Origin: Actinophytocola sp044466355 | GTDB lineage: Bacteria > Actinomycetota > Actinomycetes > Mycobacteriales > Pseudonocardiaceae | DNA length: 64,000 bases | Reading direction: 5' to 3' | NCBI RefSeq assembly: GCF_044466355.1 | Contig: NZ_JBITMQ010000014.1 | Span: 1-64,000 of the forward strand | Shown: in pieces, positions 34,423 through 42,733 of the stretch | Layout of the letters: the number at the start of each line of letters is the position of its first letter | Position numbering within the stretch: the stretch's first letter is position 1 | Program-made: the position numbers and the translations under genes | The notes under the pieces: generated by a model | Seen by the model: the letters and a program-made list of their open reading frames with translations, nothing else | What the model was told of the DNA's origin: nothing | Database searches by the model: none

Positions 34423-35178
34423 GTGACGTACGCAGGGGCTTACGGCCGTGATGAGCGGCTGCCGGTCGACCGGCTGTTACGCCGTGAGGACCACCCGCTG
34501 GGGGTCCGCCGTAGCGAGGCCACCAAGATCGCGACCGAGGAGGCCGCGGAGGCCGCCTCGTCCAACAAGCGCTGGACCTTCGGTGCCGCCGCGGGCGCAC
34601 TGCTCGTCGCGGGCACCATGGCCGCGGGCGCACTCGGTCTTTCCGGTGGCGCCACCCCCGTGGCGGGTTCCGCCCCGGAGCACGCCCCCGCGTCCCCCGG
34701 CCACCACCCGGGCGGCCCGGTCGTCGGCGCCCCGGCGCCCGGCCAGGCTGACGACAAGCAGCAGAAGCGGAACGACCAGACCACACCCTCGTCGGCGAAC
34801 GGTCCGAGTGCGCCCGCGCCCGCGGCCCCGGACACCGGTGTCGACCAGGGGAGCAGCCCGGTCGGTGGTGGCGGTGGCACGCCGGGTGGCACGAGCACGC
34901 CCGCGCCGGCGCCCGCACCCCAGCAGCCCGCGCCGCAGCAGCCCGCGCCTGCTCCGGCGCCCGCGCCGGAGCAGCAGCAGGAACAGGAGCAGGACGGTGG
35001 CCTGCTCACCCCGGTCACCGACGCGGTCGGCGACGTGCTCACCCCGGTCACGGACACCGTGGGCGGCGTCCTGTCCCCGCTGACCGGCAGCAGCACCACG
35101 TCGACGCAGAGCGCCCCGGCGCCATCCGGTCCGGCACTCACCATGATCGATCCGCTGGGTGACCTGCTGGGCGGCTGA
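34423..35178 (+). CDS. secreted or membrane-anchored Pro/Ala/Gln-rich protein
   Basis: This 251-residue protein has a charged N-terminus (about 45 residues), one hydrophobic helix (FGAAAGALLVAGTMAAGALGL) and a long low-complexity region of Pro, Ala, Gln, Gly and Thr. It ends with repeats of LTPVTDAVGDVLTPVTDTVG. GTG 34423 is chosen because AGGAGGG lies just upstream. A TTA codon is at 34477-34479. It sits between ccsB and the MinD-like gene. No family is recognised; a surface or envelope role is a guess from composition. Confidence 0.7.
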   Translation: MTYAGAYGRDERLPVDRLLRREDHPLGVRRSEATKIATEEAAEAASSNKRWTFGAAAGALLVAGTMAAGALGLSGGATPVAGSAPEHAPASPGHHPGGPVVGAPAPGQADDKQQKRNDQTTPSSANGPSAPAPAAPDTGVDQGSSPVGGGGGTPGGTSTPAPAPAPQQPAPQQPAPAPAPAPEQQQEQEQDGGLLTPVTDAVGDVLTPVTDTVGGVLSPLTGSSTTSTQSAPAPSGPALTMIDPLGDLLGG

Positions 35179-35310
35179 CACCACCGGGGACCGCCCGCAC
35201 CGGTTGCTGGTGCGAACACCGGACGCCCCCAGGTCGACGGTGTCGAGTACCTGCGACTACCGTCGCGTGCGGAGGCGGTCCACGTCGGTGCGGCAGGGAG
35301 GAACCCAGCG

Positions 35311-36804
35311 GTGAGTGCGCGCGAAGGAGAGCCGGATGGGGGCGTTCCCCGCGCAGGCGTAGAGCAGGAAGCGGCACCGAGGAGCGACTTCGCCTGGGTG
35401 CCGCCCGGCACCCAGCCGCCGACGGACGACGCGGACCGGCCCACCCACGACTTCGGCCCCAACCCACTGGTGTCCAACTACGGTCCGGGGCCGGGTACCC
35501 AGCCGATGCAGCCCCAGTACACCGAGCCCACCCCGTCGGGCGGGCAGCCCGCACAGACGCCCCCGGGTGCGCAGCACTACGTGGACCAGACGCCGTCCGG
35601 TTCGCAGCCGGTGCCGCCGCAGTACACGAACCCCTCGGCGTCCCAGCAGGTGCCGCAGCACTACGTGGACCAGACCCCGTCGGGTTCGCAGCCGGTGTCG
35701 CCGCGGTACATCGACCAGACGCCGTCGGGCTCCCAGCCGGTGGCGGGCATCTCCGGCCCCCACCAGGTGCCGCAGGGCTCCGGCCCGCACCAGGTGCCGC
35801 CGCAGCAGCCGTTCCCGTACCAGCAGCAGTACCCGGGCCAGCCCGGCCCCGTCCGCCAGGGCCAGCAGGTGCACGGCGAGGAGCTGTCGTCCGCCAAGCT
35901 GATCAAGCAGTCGAAGCGCCCACCCCAGTCGGGCTGGCGCAAGGCGGTCTTCGTGGCGAGCGGCCGTTTGATCAACGTCGGCGAGAGTCCGGCAGAGCAG
36001 CACCGGCGGGAGCTGATCGCCCGCGTCAACCAGCCGCTCCGCGGCTGCTACAAGATCGCGATGCTGAGCCTGAAGGGCGGCGTGGGCAAGACGACCACGA
36101 CCACCACGCTGGGCTCGACGTTCTCCTCGCTGCGTGGCGACCGCGTGATCGCCGTCGACGCGAACCCCGACCGCGGCACCCTGAGCCAGAAGATCCCGCT
36201 CGAGACCACGGCCACCGTCCGCCACCTGCTGCGCGACGCCGACCGCATCCACCGCTACAGCGACATCCGCGCGTACACCTCCCAGGGCCCGAGCCGCCTC
36301 GAGGTGCTGGCGAGCGAGCAGGACCCGGCGGTCTCCGAGGCCTTCAGCGAGGACGACTACCGCCGCACGGTCGCGCTGCTCGAGCACTTCTACAACATCG
36401 TCCTGACCGACTGCGGCACCGGACTCATGCACTCGGCCATGAAGGGCGTGCTGGACATCGCGGACTCGCTGGTGGTCGTGTCGTCCGGTTCGGTCGACGG
36501 CGCCAGGTCCGCGTCGGCCACCCTGGACTGGCTCGACGTCCACGGCTACCGCGACCTGGTCTCCCGGTCGGTGGCGGTCATCAACTCGGTCCGCCCCCGT
36601 GCGGGCTCGGTGGACCTCGACAAGCTGGCGCAGCACTTCGGCGCCCGCTGCCGGGCCGTCTGCACCATCCCGTTCGACCCGCACCTGGAAGAAGGCGCGG
36701 AGATCGAACTGGACCGCCTGGCCGCACCCACCCGCCTGGCTCTGCTGGAGCTGGCGGCCACGGTCGCCGACGGCTTCCCGAGTGAGTTCTACTACATGCG
36801 CTGA
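35311..36804 (+). CDS. MinD/ParA-like ATPase with a long repetitive N-terminus
   Basis: This 497-residue protein has a disordered Pro/Gln/Ser-rich N-terminus (about residues 1-190) and a C-terminal MinD/ParA-type ATPase (about 245-495). The deviant Walker A SLKGGVGKTTTT, Walker A-prime-side VIAVDANPDRGTL and the Walker B-like IVLTDCGTG are present. Similar ATPases (for example Rv0530 and EspI-like proteins) occur in actinobacteria. The tail repeats VDQTPSGSQPV three times. GTG 35311 has GGGAGGAAC upstream. It could act in envelope positioning or secretion; this is uncertain. Confidence 0.82.
   Translation: MSAREGEPDGGVPRAGVEQEAAPRSDFAWVPPGTQPPTDDADRPTHDFGPNPLVSNYGPGPGTQPMQPQYTEPTPSGGQPAQTPPGAQHYVDQTPSGSQPVPPQYTNPSASQQVPQHYVDQTPSGSQPVSPRYIDQTPSGSQPVAGISGPHQVPQGSGPHQVPPQQPFPYQQQYPGQPGPVRQGQQVHGEELSSAKLIKQSKRPPQSGWRKAVFVASGRLINVGESPAEQHRRELIARVNQPLRGCYKIAMLSLKGGVGKTTTTTTLGSTFSSLRGDRVIAVDANPDRGTLSQKIPLETTATVRHLLRDADRIHRYSDIRAYTSQGPSRLEVLASEQDPAVSEAFSEDDYRRTVALLEHFYNIVLTDCGTGLMHSAMKGVLDIADSLVVVSSGSVDGARSASATLDWLDVHGYRDLVSRSVAVINSVRPRAGSVDLDKLAQHFGARCRAVCTIPFDPHLEEGAEIELDRLAAPTRLALLELAATVADGFPSEFYYMR
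35581..35745 (+). repeat. in-frame minisatellite in the MinD-like gene
   Basis: Three copies of a 35-bp coding unit (35581-35615, 35664-35699, 35711-35745) encode VDQTPSGSQPV or IDQTPSGSQPV; a shorter related unit TPSGGQP is near 35530. The unit boundaries keep the frame. Such repeats can change copy number without breaking the gene. Confidence 0.8.
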
Positions 36805-36805
36805 T

Positions 36806-36860
36806 CACGCGACAGCGTCGCGCGTTCCCGAGCGATACGGGACTGCGCGACGCTGTCGTG
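36806..36860 (+). terminator. strong hairpin after the MinD-like gene
   Basis: CACGCGACAGCGTCGCGC (36806-36823) pairs with GCGCGACGCTGTCGTG (36845-36860) with one bulged region, and an inner TCCCG/CGGGA pair closes the stem around AGCGATA. It starts just after the stop at 36804 and sits between convergent genes, so it could stop transcription from both sides. Confidence 0.75.
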
Positions 36861-36872
36861 GGTTCCGGTTGG

Positions 36873-37094
36873 TCAGGCGGGCGGCTTGCCGTCCGCGTCC
36901 GGCGGGTTCTTCCGCTCGTTGAGGCTGCGCAGGAACTCCGGGTCGTCGTCGGGCGCGACGGGCCCGGGACGACGAACCGGGCGGACCGGACGGCTCACGC
37001 GTCGCTCACTCCCCGTGTCGGGGTTCGCGACGAACGCCCGCCACAGCAGCACAACGACGCAGACGGCGCCGATCGCGGCGAGCAAGTACAGCAT
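36873..37094 (-). CDS. 73-residue single-pass membrane protein
   Basis: The protein has an N-terminal helix (MLYLLAAIGAVCVVVLLWRA) and a short charged tail with many Pro and Arg residues (RPVRPVRRPGPVAPDDDPEF). ATG 37094 has GGGAGG about ten bases upstream. It is convergent with the MinD-like gene. Mycobacteria carry a membrane protein (Rv0531) at about this place, but similarity was not tested. Function unknown. Confidence 0.7.
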   Translation of the reverse strand: MLYLLAAIGAVCVVVLLWRAFVANPDTGSERRVSRPVRPVRRPGPVAPDDDPEFLRSLNERKNPPDADGKPPA

Positions 37095-37171
37095 CTGCCA
37101 CCTCCCGAGGTCCTGGCATCGAGGTTAGCCCTTTTGTACCGATTTAGGGCCCTCGGGATGACAACGCAGAG

Positions 37172-37387
37172 TCAGGCGTGGCCGTTCCCGAGATTCGCCT
37201 CGGTGGTGAGTTCGGCGAGCAGGGCCTTCACCTCGGACTCGCGGAACCGGCGGTGCCCACCGGGTGTCCGGATGGAACCGATGCGGCCAGCGGTCGCCCA
37301 CCGCGTCACGGTCTTCGGGTCGACGCGGAACAACGCCGCGACCTCGCCGGGGGTCAGGAGCCGCTCACCGACATGTGCCGCTGTCAC
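37172..37387 (-). CDS. bldC: BldC-like MerR-type DNA-binding protein
   Basis: This 71-residue protein is a single MerR/excisionase-type winged HTH. LLTPGEVAALFRVDPKTVTR then SIRTPGGHRRFRESEVKALL is very close to Streptomyces BldC as I remember it. BldC binds direct repeats cooperatively and controls entry into development. GTG 37387 (GTGACAGCG) has GAGGA upstream. It diverges from the Lrp-type gene, so 37388-37532 holds both promoters. Confidence 0.9.
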   Translation of the reverse strand: MTAAHVGERLLTPGEVAALFRVDPKTVTRWATAGRIGSIRTPGGHRRFRESEVKALLAELTTEANLGNGHA

Positions 37388-37532
37388 GTGTCCTCCTCAG
37401 TCAGTCTGAACTGGACACAGCAATCGTTGCATCTCGACCATCGGGTACTCGAACGGTTGTCTGATGGTAAAGAGGTAGTAAGGGACAAAACGGCGGGATC
37501 GGACACGATCAAGAACCCGCTAGAGTGCCGCC

Positions 37533-37997
37533 GTGGACGACGTCGACCGCCGCATCATCGCCGCACTACGAGAGCACGGCCGGGCGACCTACGCCGAGTT
37601 AGGGCGGCAGGTCGGCCTGTCCGCGTCCGCGGTGCACGAGCGCGTCGGCAAGCTCGAGACCAGCGGCGTCATCACCGGCTACCACGCCGTGGTGAACCCC
37701 AGCGCGGTCGGTCTCGGCGTCACCTCGCTGATCGGCATCTACTCCACCGACACCGCGGACGACGAGGACGTGGCCGAAGAGCTCGCCCGCCTCGACGAGG
37801 TGGAGTCCTGCTACCGCGTCGCGGGTGACGAGTCCTTCATCGTCAAGGTACGCGTCGCCACCGTCGACGACCTCGAACGCACGCTGGGCAGGCTCCGCCG
37901 CATCGAGGGCATCGCCAGGACCCGCACCACGCTCGTGCTCTCGACCAGGTTCGAGGGCAGGCCGAACACCTCGGAGGTCGGCACGGATGACGAGTAA
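37533..37997 (+). CDS. Lrp/AsnC family transcriptional regulator
   Basis: This 154-residue regulator has an N-terminal HTH (DVDRRIIAALREHGRATYAE and LGRQVGLSASAVHERVGKLE) and a C-terminal RAM effector domain that binds amino acids in relatives (YRVAGDESFIVKVRVATVDD). It starts at GTG 37533. A TTA codon is at 37599-37601. The stop overlaps the DUF4229 start by 11 bases. AGGGACAAAAC about 40 bases upstream also occurs before rex. Confidence 0.88.
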   Translation: MDDVDRRIIAALREHGRATYAELGRQVGLSASAVHERVGKLETSGVITGYHAVVNPSAVGLGVTSLIGIYSTDTADDEDVAEELARLDEVESCYRVAGDESFIVKVRVATVDDLERTLGRLRRIEGIARTRTTLVLSTRFEGRPNTSEVGTDDE

Positions 37998-38295
37998 CGT
38001 CTTGCGGGTGGCTGAGCACAACCTCGCACGCGACCTGACCCTCTACACGCTGGGCAGGCTCGTGCTGATCGCCGCGGTCACGGCTCTGCTCGTGCTGTTC
38101 GAGGTGCCGCTGCTGGTGGCGCTCGCCGTCGCCGTCGTCGTCGGGTTCCCGCTGGGGCTGCTGGTGTTCCGCGGCCTCAACCAGCGCGTCACCGCGGCCC
38201 TGGCCGAGCGCGGCAAGGACCGCATGGACGCCCGCGAGCGCCTCCGTGCCGAACTGCGCGGTGAGACGCCGAAGCCCGACACGGACGGCGAGTAG
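37987..38295 (+). CDS. DUF4229 membrane protein
   Basis: This 102-residue protein has two membrane helices (LVLIAAVTALLVLFEVPLLV and ALAVAVVVGFPLGLLVFRG) and a basic C-terminal tail ending in RAELRGETPKPDTDGE. Size and pattern fit DUF4229, often found beside menaquinone genes in actinobacteria. ATG 37987 overlaps the end of the Lrp gene. The next gene begins directly after its stop. Function unknown. Confidence 0.75.
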   Translation: MTSNVLRVAEHNLARDLTLYTLGRLVLIAAVTALLVLFEVPLLVALAVAVVVGFPLGLLVFRGLNQRVTAALAERGKDRMDARERLRAELRGETPKPDTDGE

Positions 38296-39393
38296 ATGGC
38301 CGCCGTCGACCGCTGCAGCGAGCGGACCCGCGACTGGGTGTGCGAGGCCGTCCGCATCATCGACGCGGACGCCAACCGCAGCGCCGACACCCACCTGCTG
38401 CCGTTCCCGCTGCCCGCCGAATGGAAAGTCCGCCTTTACCTGAAGGACGAGTCGACCCACCCGACCGGCTCGCTGAAGCACCGGCTGGCCCGGTCCCTGT
38501 TCCTGTACGCGCTCTGCAACGGCTGGATCGTCGAGGGCACGCCGATCATCGAGGCCTCGTCCGGCTCGACCGCGGTGTCGGAGGCGTACTTCGCGCGGTT
38601 GCTCGGCCTGCCGTTCATCGCGGTCATGCCGAGGACGACCAGCGCGGGCAAGGTGGCGCTGATCGAACGCGAGGGTGGCCGATGTCACTTCATCGACGAA
38701 CCGAGCCAGCTCTACGCCGAGTCGCACCGCCTCGCCGCCGAGCTGAACGGCCACTTCATGGACCAGTTCACACACGCCGAGCGCGCCACCGACTGGCGGG
38801 GCAACAACAACATCGCCGAGTCGATCTTCGAGCAGATGGCGCTCGAACCCAACCCGGAACCGGAGTGGGTCGTCGTCGGCGCGGGCACCGGCGGCACCAG
38901 CGCCACGATCGGCCGCTACATCCGCTACCAGCGACGACGCACCCGTCTCGCGGTCGTCGACCCCGAGCACTCGGTGTTCTTCGAGGCATGGCGTGACACC
39001 GTGCCCGATCTCACCGCCTGCCAGGGCTCCCGCATCGAGGGCATCGGCCGCCCGCGCGTCGAACCGTCGTTCGTCGGCCAGGTCATCGACCGCATGATGA
39101 AGGTCCCGGACGCGGCCTCACTGGCGACGATCCACGCGGTGGAGCCGATCCTCGGCCGCCGTGTGGGCGGCTCGACCGGCACGAACCTGTGGGGCGCCTT
39201 CCAGATCGTGTCCGAGCTGCGCGCGGCCGGTCACGAGGGCAGCGTCGTGACCCTCCTGTGCGACGGCGGCGAACGCTACGCGAACACGTACTACGACCAG
39301 GACTGGCTCGCCGCCCACGACCTCGACCTGGCTCCCCACAAGGAGACCGTGACCAAGTTCCTGTCCACCGGCGAATGGTCAGAACAGGGCTAG
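38296..39393 (+). CDS. PLP-dependent cysteine synthase/desulfhydrase family protein
   Basis: This 365-residue fold-type II PLP enzyme has the cofactor Lys in HPTGSLKHRLA, the substrate loop EASSGSTAVSEAYFA, and the phosphate loop GAGTGGTSATIGRY. The family includes cysteine synthases and the mycobacterial L-cysteine desulfhydrase Cds1. ATG 38296 follows the DUF4229 stop with no gap. The 3' end overlaps the convergent menA by 15 bases. The reaction is not certain. Confidence 0.87.
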   Translation: MAAVDRCSERTRDWVCEAVRIIDADANRSADTHLLPFPLPAEWKVRLYLKDESTHPTGSLKHRLARSLFLYALCNGWIVEGTPIIEASSGSTAVSEAYFARLLGLPFIAVMPRTTSAGKVALIEREGGRCHFIDEPSQLYAESHRLAAELNGHFMDQFTHAERATDWRGNNNIAESIFEQMALEPNPEPEWVVVGAGTGGTSATIGRYIRYQRRRTRLAVVDPEHSVFFEAWRDTVPDLTACQGSRIEGIGRPRVEPSFVGQVIDRMMKVPDAASLATIHAVEPILGRRVGGSTGTNLWGAFQIVSELRAAGHEGSVVTLLCDGGERYANTYYDQDWLAAHDLDLAPHKETVTKFLSTGEWSEQG

Positions 39394-40254
39394 CGCCACC
39401 GTCGTCAGCACGGCCCACGCGAGCATCGCCAGCGACGTGTCCCGCACAGCCGGGATCAGCGCCAGGCCCACACCGCCGCTGCCGACCGCCCGCAGGCCAG
39501 GTACCGCGGGCACCGCCGCGAGCAGCCCGAGCAGCGACCACGGGTTCTCGACCGCCAGGACCACGCTCACCACGAACGGCACGGCGACCAGCACGGCGTA
39601 CAGGACCCGCGTACGCCCGTCCCCGAGCCGCACGGCCATCGTGATCTTGCCCGCCTCGCGGTCCGTGGGCAGGTCACGGAGGTTGTTCGCCACCAGGACG
39701 CTCGCCGAGATCGCGCCGAGCGCCACCGCACCGGCCACGCCCGGCCAGGTCACCTCACCCGCCTGCACGTACAGCGTGCCGAGCACGGCCACCGGACCGA
39801 AGAACGCGAAGACCGCGACCTCGCCCCAGCCCGAGTACCCGTACGGCTTCGGCCCGCCCGTGTAGAACCAGGCCGCCGCCACGGACACCACGCCGACGCT
39901 GATCAGCCACCAGTGCCCGGTCAGTGCCACGAGCAGCAGCCCGGCCACCCCCGCGACGCCGAAGCACGCGAACGCCGCCAGCTTCACCGCCGACGCCGAC
40001 GCGACCCCGGACGCCACCAGCCGCAGCGGACCGACGCGCGTGTCGTCCGTGCCCCGGATGCCGTCGGAGTAGTCGTTGGCGTAGTTCACGCCGACCTGCA
40101 GAGCCAGCGACACCACCAGAGCGAGCAGCGAGGCCCACCAGGTGAACTCGCCGATCGCGCCCGCGGCGCCTGCCCCCACGATCACCGGCGCGACGGAGTT
40201 CGGCAGCGTCCGAACGCGTGCGCCGGCCACCCACTGTCCTGCGGTTGCGGCCAT
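39379..40254 (-). CDS. menA: 1,4-dihydroxy-2-naphthoate polyprenyltransferase
   Basis: This 291-residue UbiA-family membrane protein attaches the polyprenyl chain to 1,4-dihydroxy-2-naphthoate to give demethylmenaquinone. The prenyl-diphosphate-binding motifs NYANDYSDGIRGTD and NLRDLPTDREAGK are present, with about eight membrane helices. ATG 40254 begins the chain with AATAGQWVAGARVRTLPNSV, typical for MenA. Other men genes lie to the right. Confidence 0.95.
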   Translation of the reverse strand: MAATAGQWVAGARVRTLPNSVAPVIVGAGAAGAIGEFTWWASLLALVVSLALQVGVNYANDYSDGIRGTDDTRVGPLRLVASGVASASAVKLAAFACFGVAGVAGLLLVALTGHWWLISVGVVSVAAAWFYTGGPKPYGYSGWGEVAVFAFFGPVAVLGTLYVQAGEVTWPGVAGAVALGAISASVLVANNLRDLPTDREAGKITMAVRLGDGRTRVLYAVLVAVPFVVSVVLAVENPWSLLGLLAAVPAVPGLRAVGSGGVGLALIPAVRDTSLAMLAWAVLTTVALALF

Positions 40255-40285
40255 GGCCCCATCTAACTAGGGCCCTGACCGGGCG

Positions 40286-41470
40286 TTAGCAGGGCGGTAC
40301 GGCCTTTCCGCCGGGCGCGGTGGCGACGTAGGCCGCCGCGACGAACATGCCCTCGGCGAGCCGGTACCACTGGTTCGTGGTGCCCTGCGAGCCCTCGACC
40401 CGCTCGCCCGCCACGGCGCACTCGATCCGCACCTGGGCGTGCTTCGCCGCGAGCCCGACATTCGCGCCGTCGCTGCTCGGCGCCGGGCGCACGTTCAACG
40501 CGGGACCGGGCGTCCGCACGAATCCGTGCGGGTGCGAGCCGGTCCACTGGTAGGTCACGGTGACCCACGCGTTGTTCGTGAGCTTCAGCCCGTCCCAGAA
40601 CGTGCCGTCGGCCAGGTCGATGCCCGCCGGGTTCTTCACCTTCCGCCCGAACCCGTCCTTGCCGCCGTTGTAACCGTCCTCGTACGCCGCCTGCGCCGCC
40701 GGTGTGCCCTGCGGCAGGTCCCCCCACTGCTGACGCACGCCAGGGGCCGCCCAGTAGTCGTCCCGCGTGTTCCACGGGCCGACGTCCCACGTCGGCGCCC
40801 ACTCGCACCGGCCGCTGGCCGCACACACCCGGACGCTGTAGTCACCGGCCCCCTTGGCGGACAGGCCCCGGCGTGAGGGCAACGCCACGAAGTGGTCGCG
40901 CTTGACGATCTTGTGCCCGTTGGCCGTGGTGTGACCGACCAGGCCCTCCCTGGTCGCGAACACCCGGTACGACGCGCCCGCCGGGGTCGCGGGCGCCCGA
41001 GACCCGGCCACCGGCGTGATCGCCAGCGCTTCGACCGACGGTGACGCCACCCCGTCCGGCGCACTGAGCACGACCCGGACCTCGACGTCCCGCGTCGCCA
41101 CCGGCAGCGTGCCGGGCGCGCCGGGCCGGATCTCGGCCCACTCGCTCCACCGCCCGTCGGTCCTGCCCCGCACGTCGACCGCGACCTCGGCGCCGTCCGG
41201 CACGGTGCTGGTGGCCGTGGCCGTGAACGCACCGGCGGGGGCGGCGAGCGTGTGCGGGTAGACGGCCATGCCGGTCCGCGTGGTGGCACCGGCGCTGGCC
41301 GCGCGGTTGTCGCCCGGCCCGAGCCGCACCGGGCCGGTCGCGACGTTCGTGCTGCCGAGGCCGGGCCGGTCGAGGTCGACCTGCCAGCCGGTGGTCGCCG
41401 AAGCGGTGGGGACGCCGAGGAGCGAGCTGGTCAGCACGGTGCTGACCAGCAGGTATCGGCTCAGCTTCAT
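40286..41470 (-). CDS. secreted protein with C-terminal SH3-like region
   Basis: This 394-residue protein has a Sec signal peptide (MKLSRYLLVSTVLTSSLLGV, cleavage after about residue 26). Beta-rich segments follow, then a C-terminal bacterial SH3-like part (about 320-394; LNVRPAPSSDGANVGLAAKH) ending in a conserved-looking Cys pair. SH3b modules often bind cell walls. ATG 41470 is chosen over an upstream in-frame ATG at 41506 because it starts the signal peptide. Substrate or partner unknown. Confidence 0.7.
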   Translation of the reverse strand: MKLSRYLLVSTVLTSSLLGVPTASATTGWQVDLDRPGLGSTNVATGPVRLGPGDNRAASAGATTRTGMAVYPHTLAAPAGAFTATATSTVPDGAEVAVDVRGRTDGRWSEWAEIRPGAPGTLPVATRDVEVRVVLSAPDGVASPSVEALAITPVAGSRAPATPAGASYRVFATREGLVGHTTANGHKIVKRDHFVALPSRRGLSAKGAGDYSVRVCAASGRCEWAPTWDVGPWNTRDDYWAAPGVRQQWGDLPQGTPAAQAAYEDGYNGGKDGFGRKVKNPAGIDLADGTFWDGLKLTNNAWVTVTYQWTGSHPHGFVRTPGPALNVRPAPSSDGANVGLAAKHAQVRIECAVAGERVEGSQGTTNQWYRLAEGMFVAAAYVATAPGGKAVPPC

Positions 41471-41585
41471 ACCGTCGAGCCAAGACGCACCTCGGTGATC
41501 CCGCAACTGGAAGGATCACTGACCAGGTGATCGGTCCCGCGGCACGACGCGGTCGCCGTCCAGGCCGACCGCCATCGACGGCTCC

Positions 41586-42719
41586 TCAGGTTCCGAGGAG
41601 CAGGTCCCTCACCCCGTTCCGGTCCACTTTGCCCGGGCCGCGCGACGGAAGGTGATCGCTGAACCGCACGATCTTGGGCACCGCGGGGCCGCCGAGCCGT
41701 TCGCGGACCGCCGCGCGCAGCGTGCTGACCTCGGGTGGGTTGGCGGGATCGGTGGGTACGACGGCGGCGGCGACGAGCTGTCCCCACTCCTCGCTCGGCA
41801 GGTCCACGACACACGCCTCGGCGACCCCGGGCTGGGCCGTCAGCACGTCCTCGACCGCGGCGGGTGCGACCTTCACGCCACCGGTGTTGATCATGAAGTC
41901 GGCGCGTCCGAGCACGTGGAGGGTGCCGTCCGGCCGCAGCTCCCCGAGGTCCGTGGTCCGGAACCAGCCGTCGGCGAACGCCTCGGCCGTCGCGGCCGGG
42001 TCCAGCCGGTACCCGCTCGCGAGCACCGGACCGGCGAGGTGGACGGTGCCGCTGACCCGCACTCGCACGCCGTCGAGTGGTCGCCCGTCGTACACGCAGC
42101 CGCCCGCGGTCTCGGACATGCCGTAGGTGGTGCTGACCGTCACCCCGGCCGCGCGTGCGCGCGTGAGCAGCGGCCCGGGCGTCGCGGCGCCGCCGAGGAG
42201 AACGGCGTCGAAGGACCGGAGCGCGTCGAGCCCCTCGGGGTCGTCGAGCAGCCGCAGCAGCTGTGTCGGCACGAGCGAGGTGTAGCGCCGCGGTCCGGTC
42301 ATCGAGGCCACGGCCTCGGCAAACGTTTGCGTCCCGCGGATCACCGGCGGCAGGCCCGCCAGCAGCGACCGCACGACGACCTGCACCCCCGCGATGTGGT
42401 GGGCGGGCAACGTCAGCAGCCACTGCCCGGGCCCGCCGAGGCGTGCGTGCGTGGCGGTCGCGGACGCCGTGAGGGCGGCGGCCGACAGCTCAACGCCCTT
42501 GGCCGCACCGGTCGACCCGGACGTCGCGACGACGACGGCCGTCCCGGCAAGAACCGGTTTTTCCGGCGCCATGGCAGCACGCAGGCGCGACGCCTGTGGA
42601 TCGGTGGCCGACAACGGTAAAACCGCAGGTCCGCCCTCCAGCGCGGCGGCGAGTGCGGTCACGATCTCCGAGTTGTCCACAGGCGTCAGTAACACGATCG
42701 AAATTGTCGGACACCGCAC
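41586..42719 (-). CDS. menE: o-succinylbenzoate-CoA ligase
   Basis: This 377-residue ANL-superfamily ligase activates o-succinylbenzoate for MenB. VVVATSGSTGAAKGVELSAA, TYGMSETAGGCVYDG, GWFRTTDLGEL and the catalytic Lys in GPGKVDRNGVRD are seen. It is short for the superfamily, as MenE usually is. GTG 42719 is chosen, since the frame farther upstream runs into the divergent acetyltransferase gene. A small inverted repeat (GCTCCTC/GAGGAGC) lies at its stop. A DnaA-box-like TTGTCCACA occurs at 42673-42681. Confidence 0.9.
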   Translation of the reverse strand: MRCPTISIVLLTPVDNSEIVTALAAALEGGPAVLPLSATDPQASRLRAAMAPEKPVLAGTAVVVATSGSTGAAKGVELSAAALTASATATHARLGGPGQWLLTLPAHHIAGVQVVVRSLLAGLPPVIRGTQTFAEAVASMTGPRRYTSLVPTQLLRLLDDPEGLDALRSFDAVLLGGAATPGPLLTRARAAGVTVSTTYGMSETAGGCVYDGRPLDGVRVRVSGTVHLAGPVLASGYRLDPAATAEAFADGWFRTTDLGELRPDGTLHVLGRADFMINTGGVKVAPAAVEDVLTAQPGVAEACVVDLPSEEWGQLVAAAVVPTDPANPPEVSTLRAAVRERLGGPAVPKIVRFSDHLPSRGPGKVDRNGVRDLLLGT

Positions 42720-42733
42720 ATAAGCTCCGCGCC

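Noticed and set aside
42673..42681. Single TTGTCCACA in menE (and TGTGGACAA in the proline dehydrogenase gene at 7052-7060) as further repeat copies
   Set aside because: Neither has a second box at 10 bp or any of the flanking repeat core; both lie in coding sequence and can be chance.
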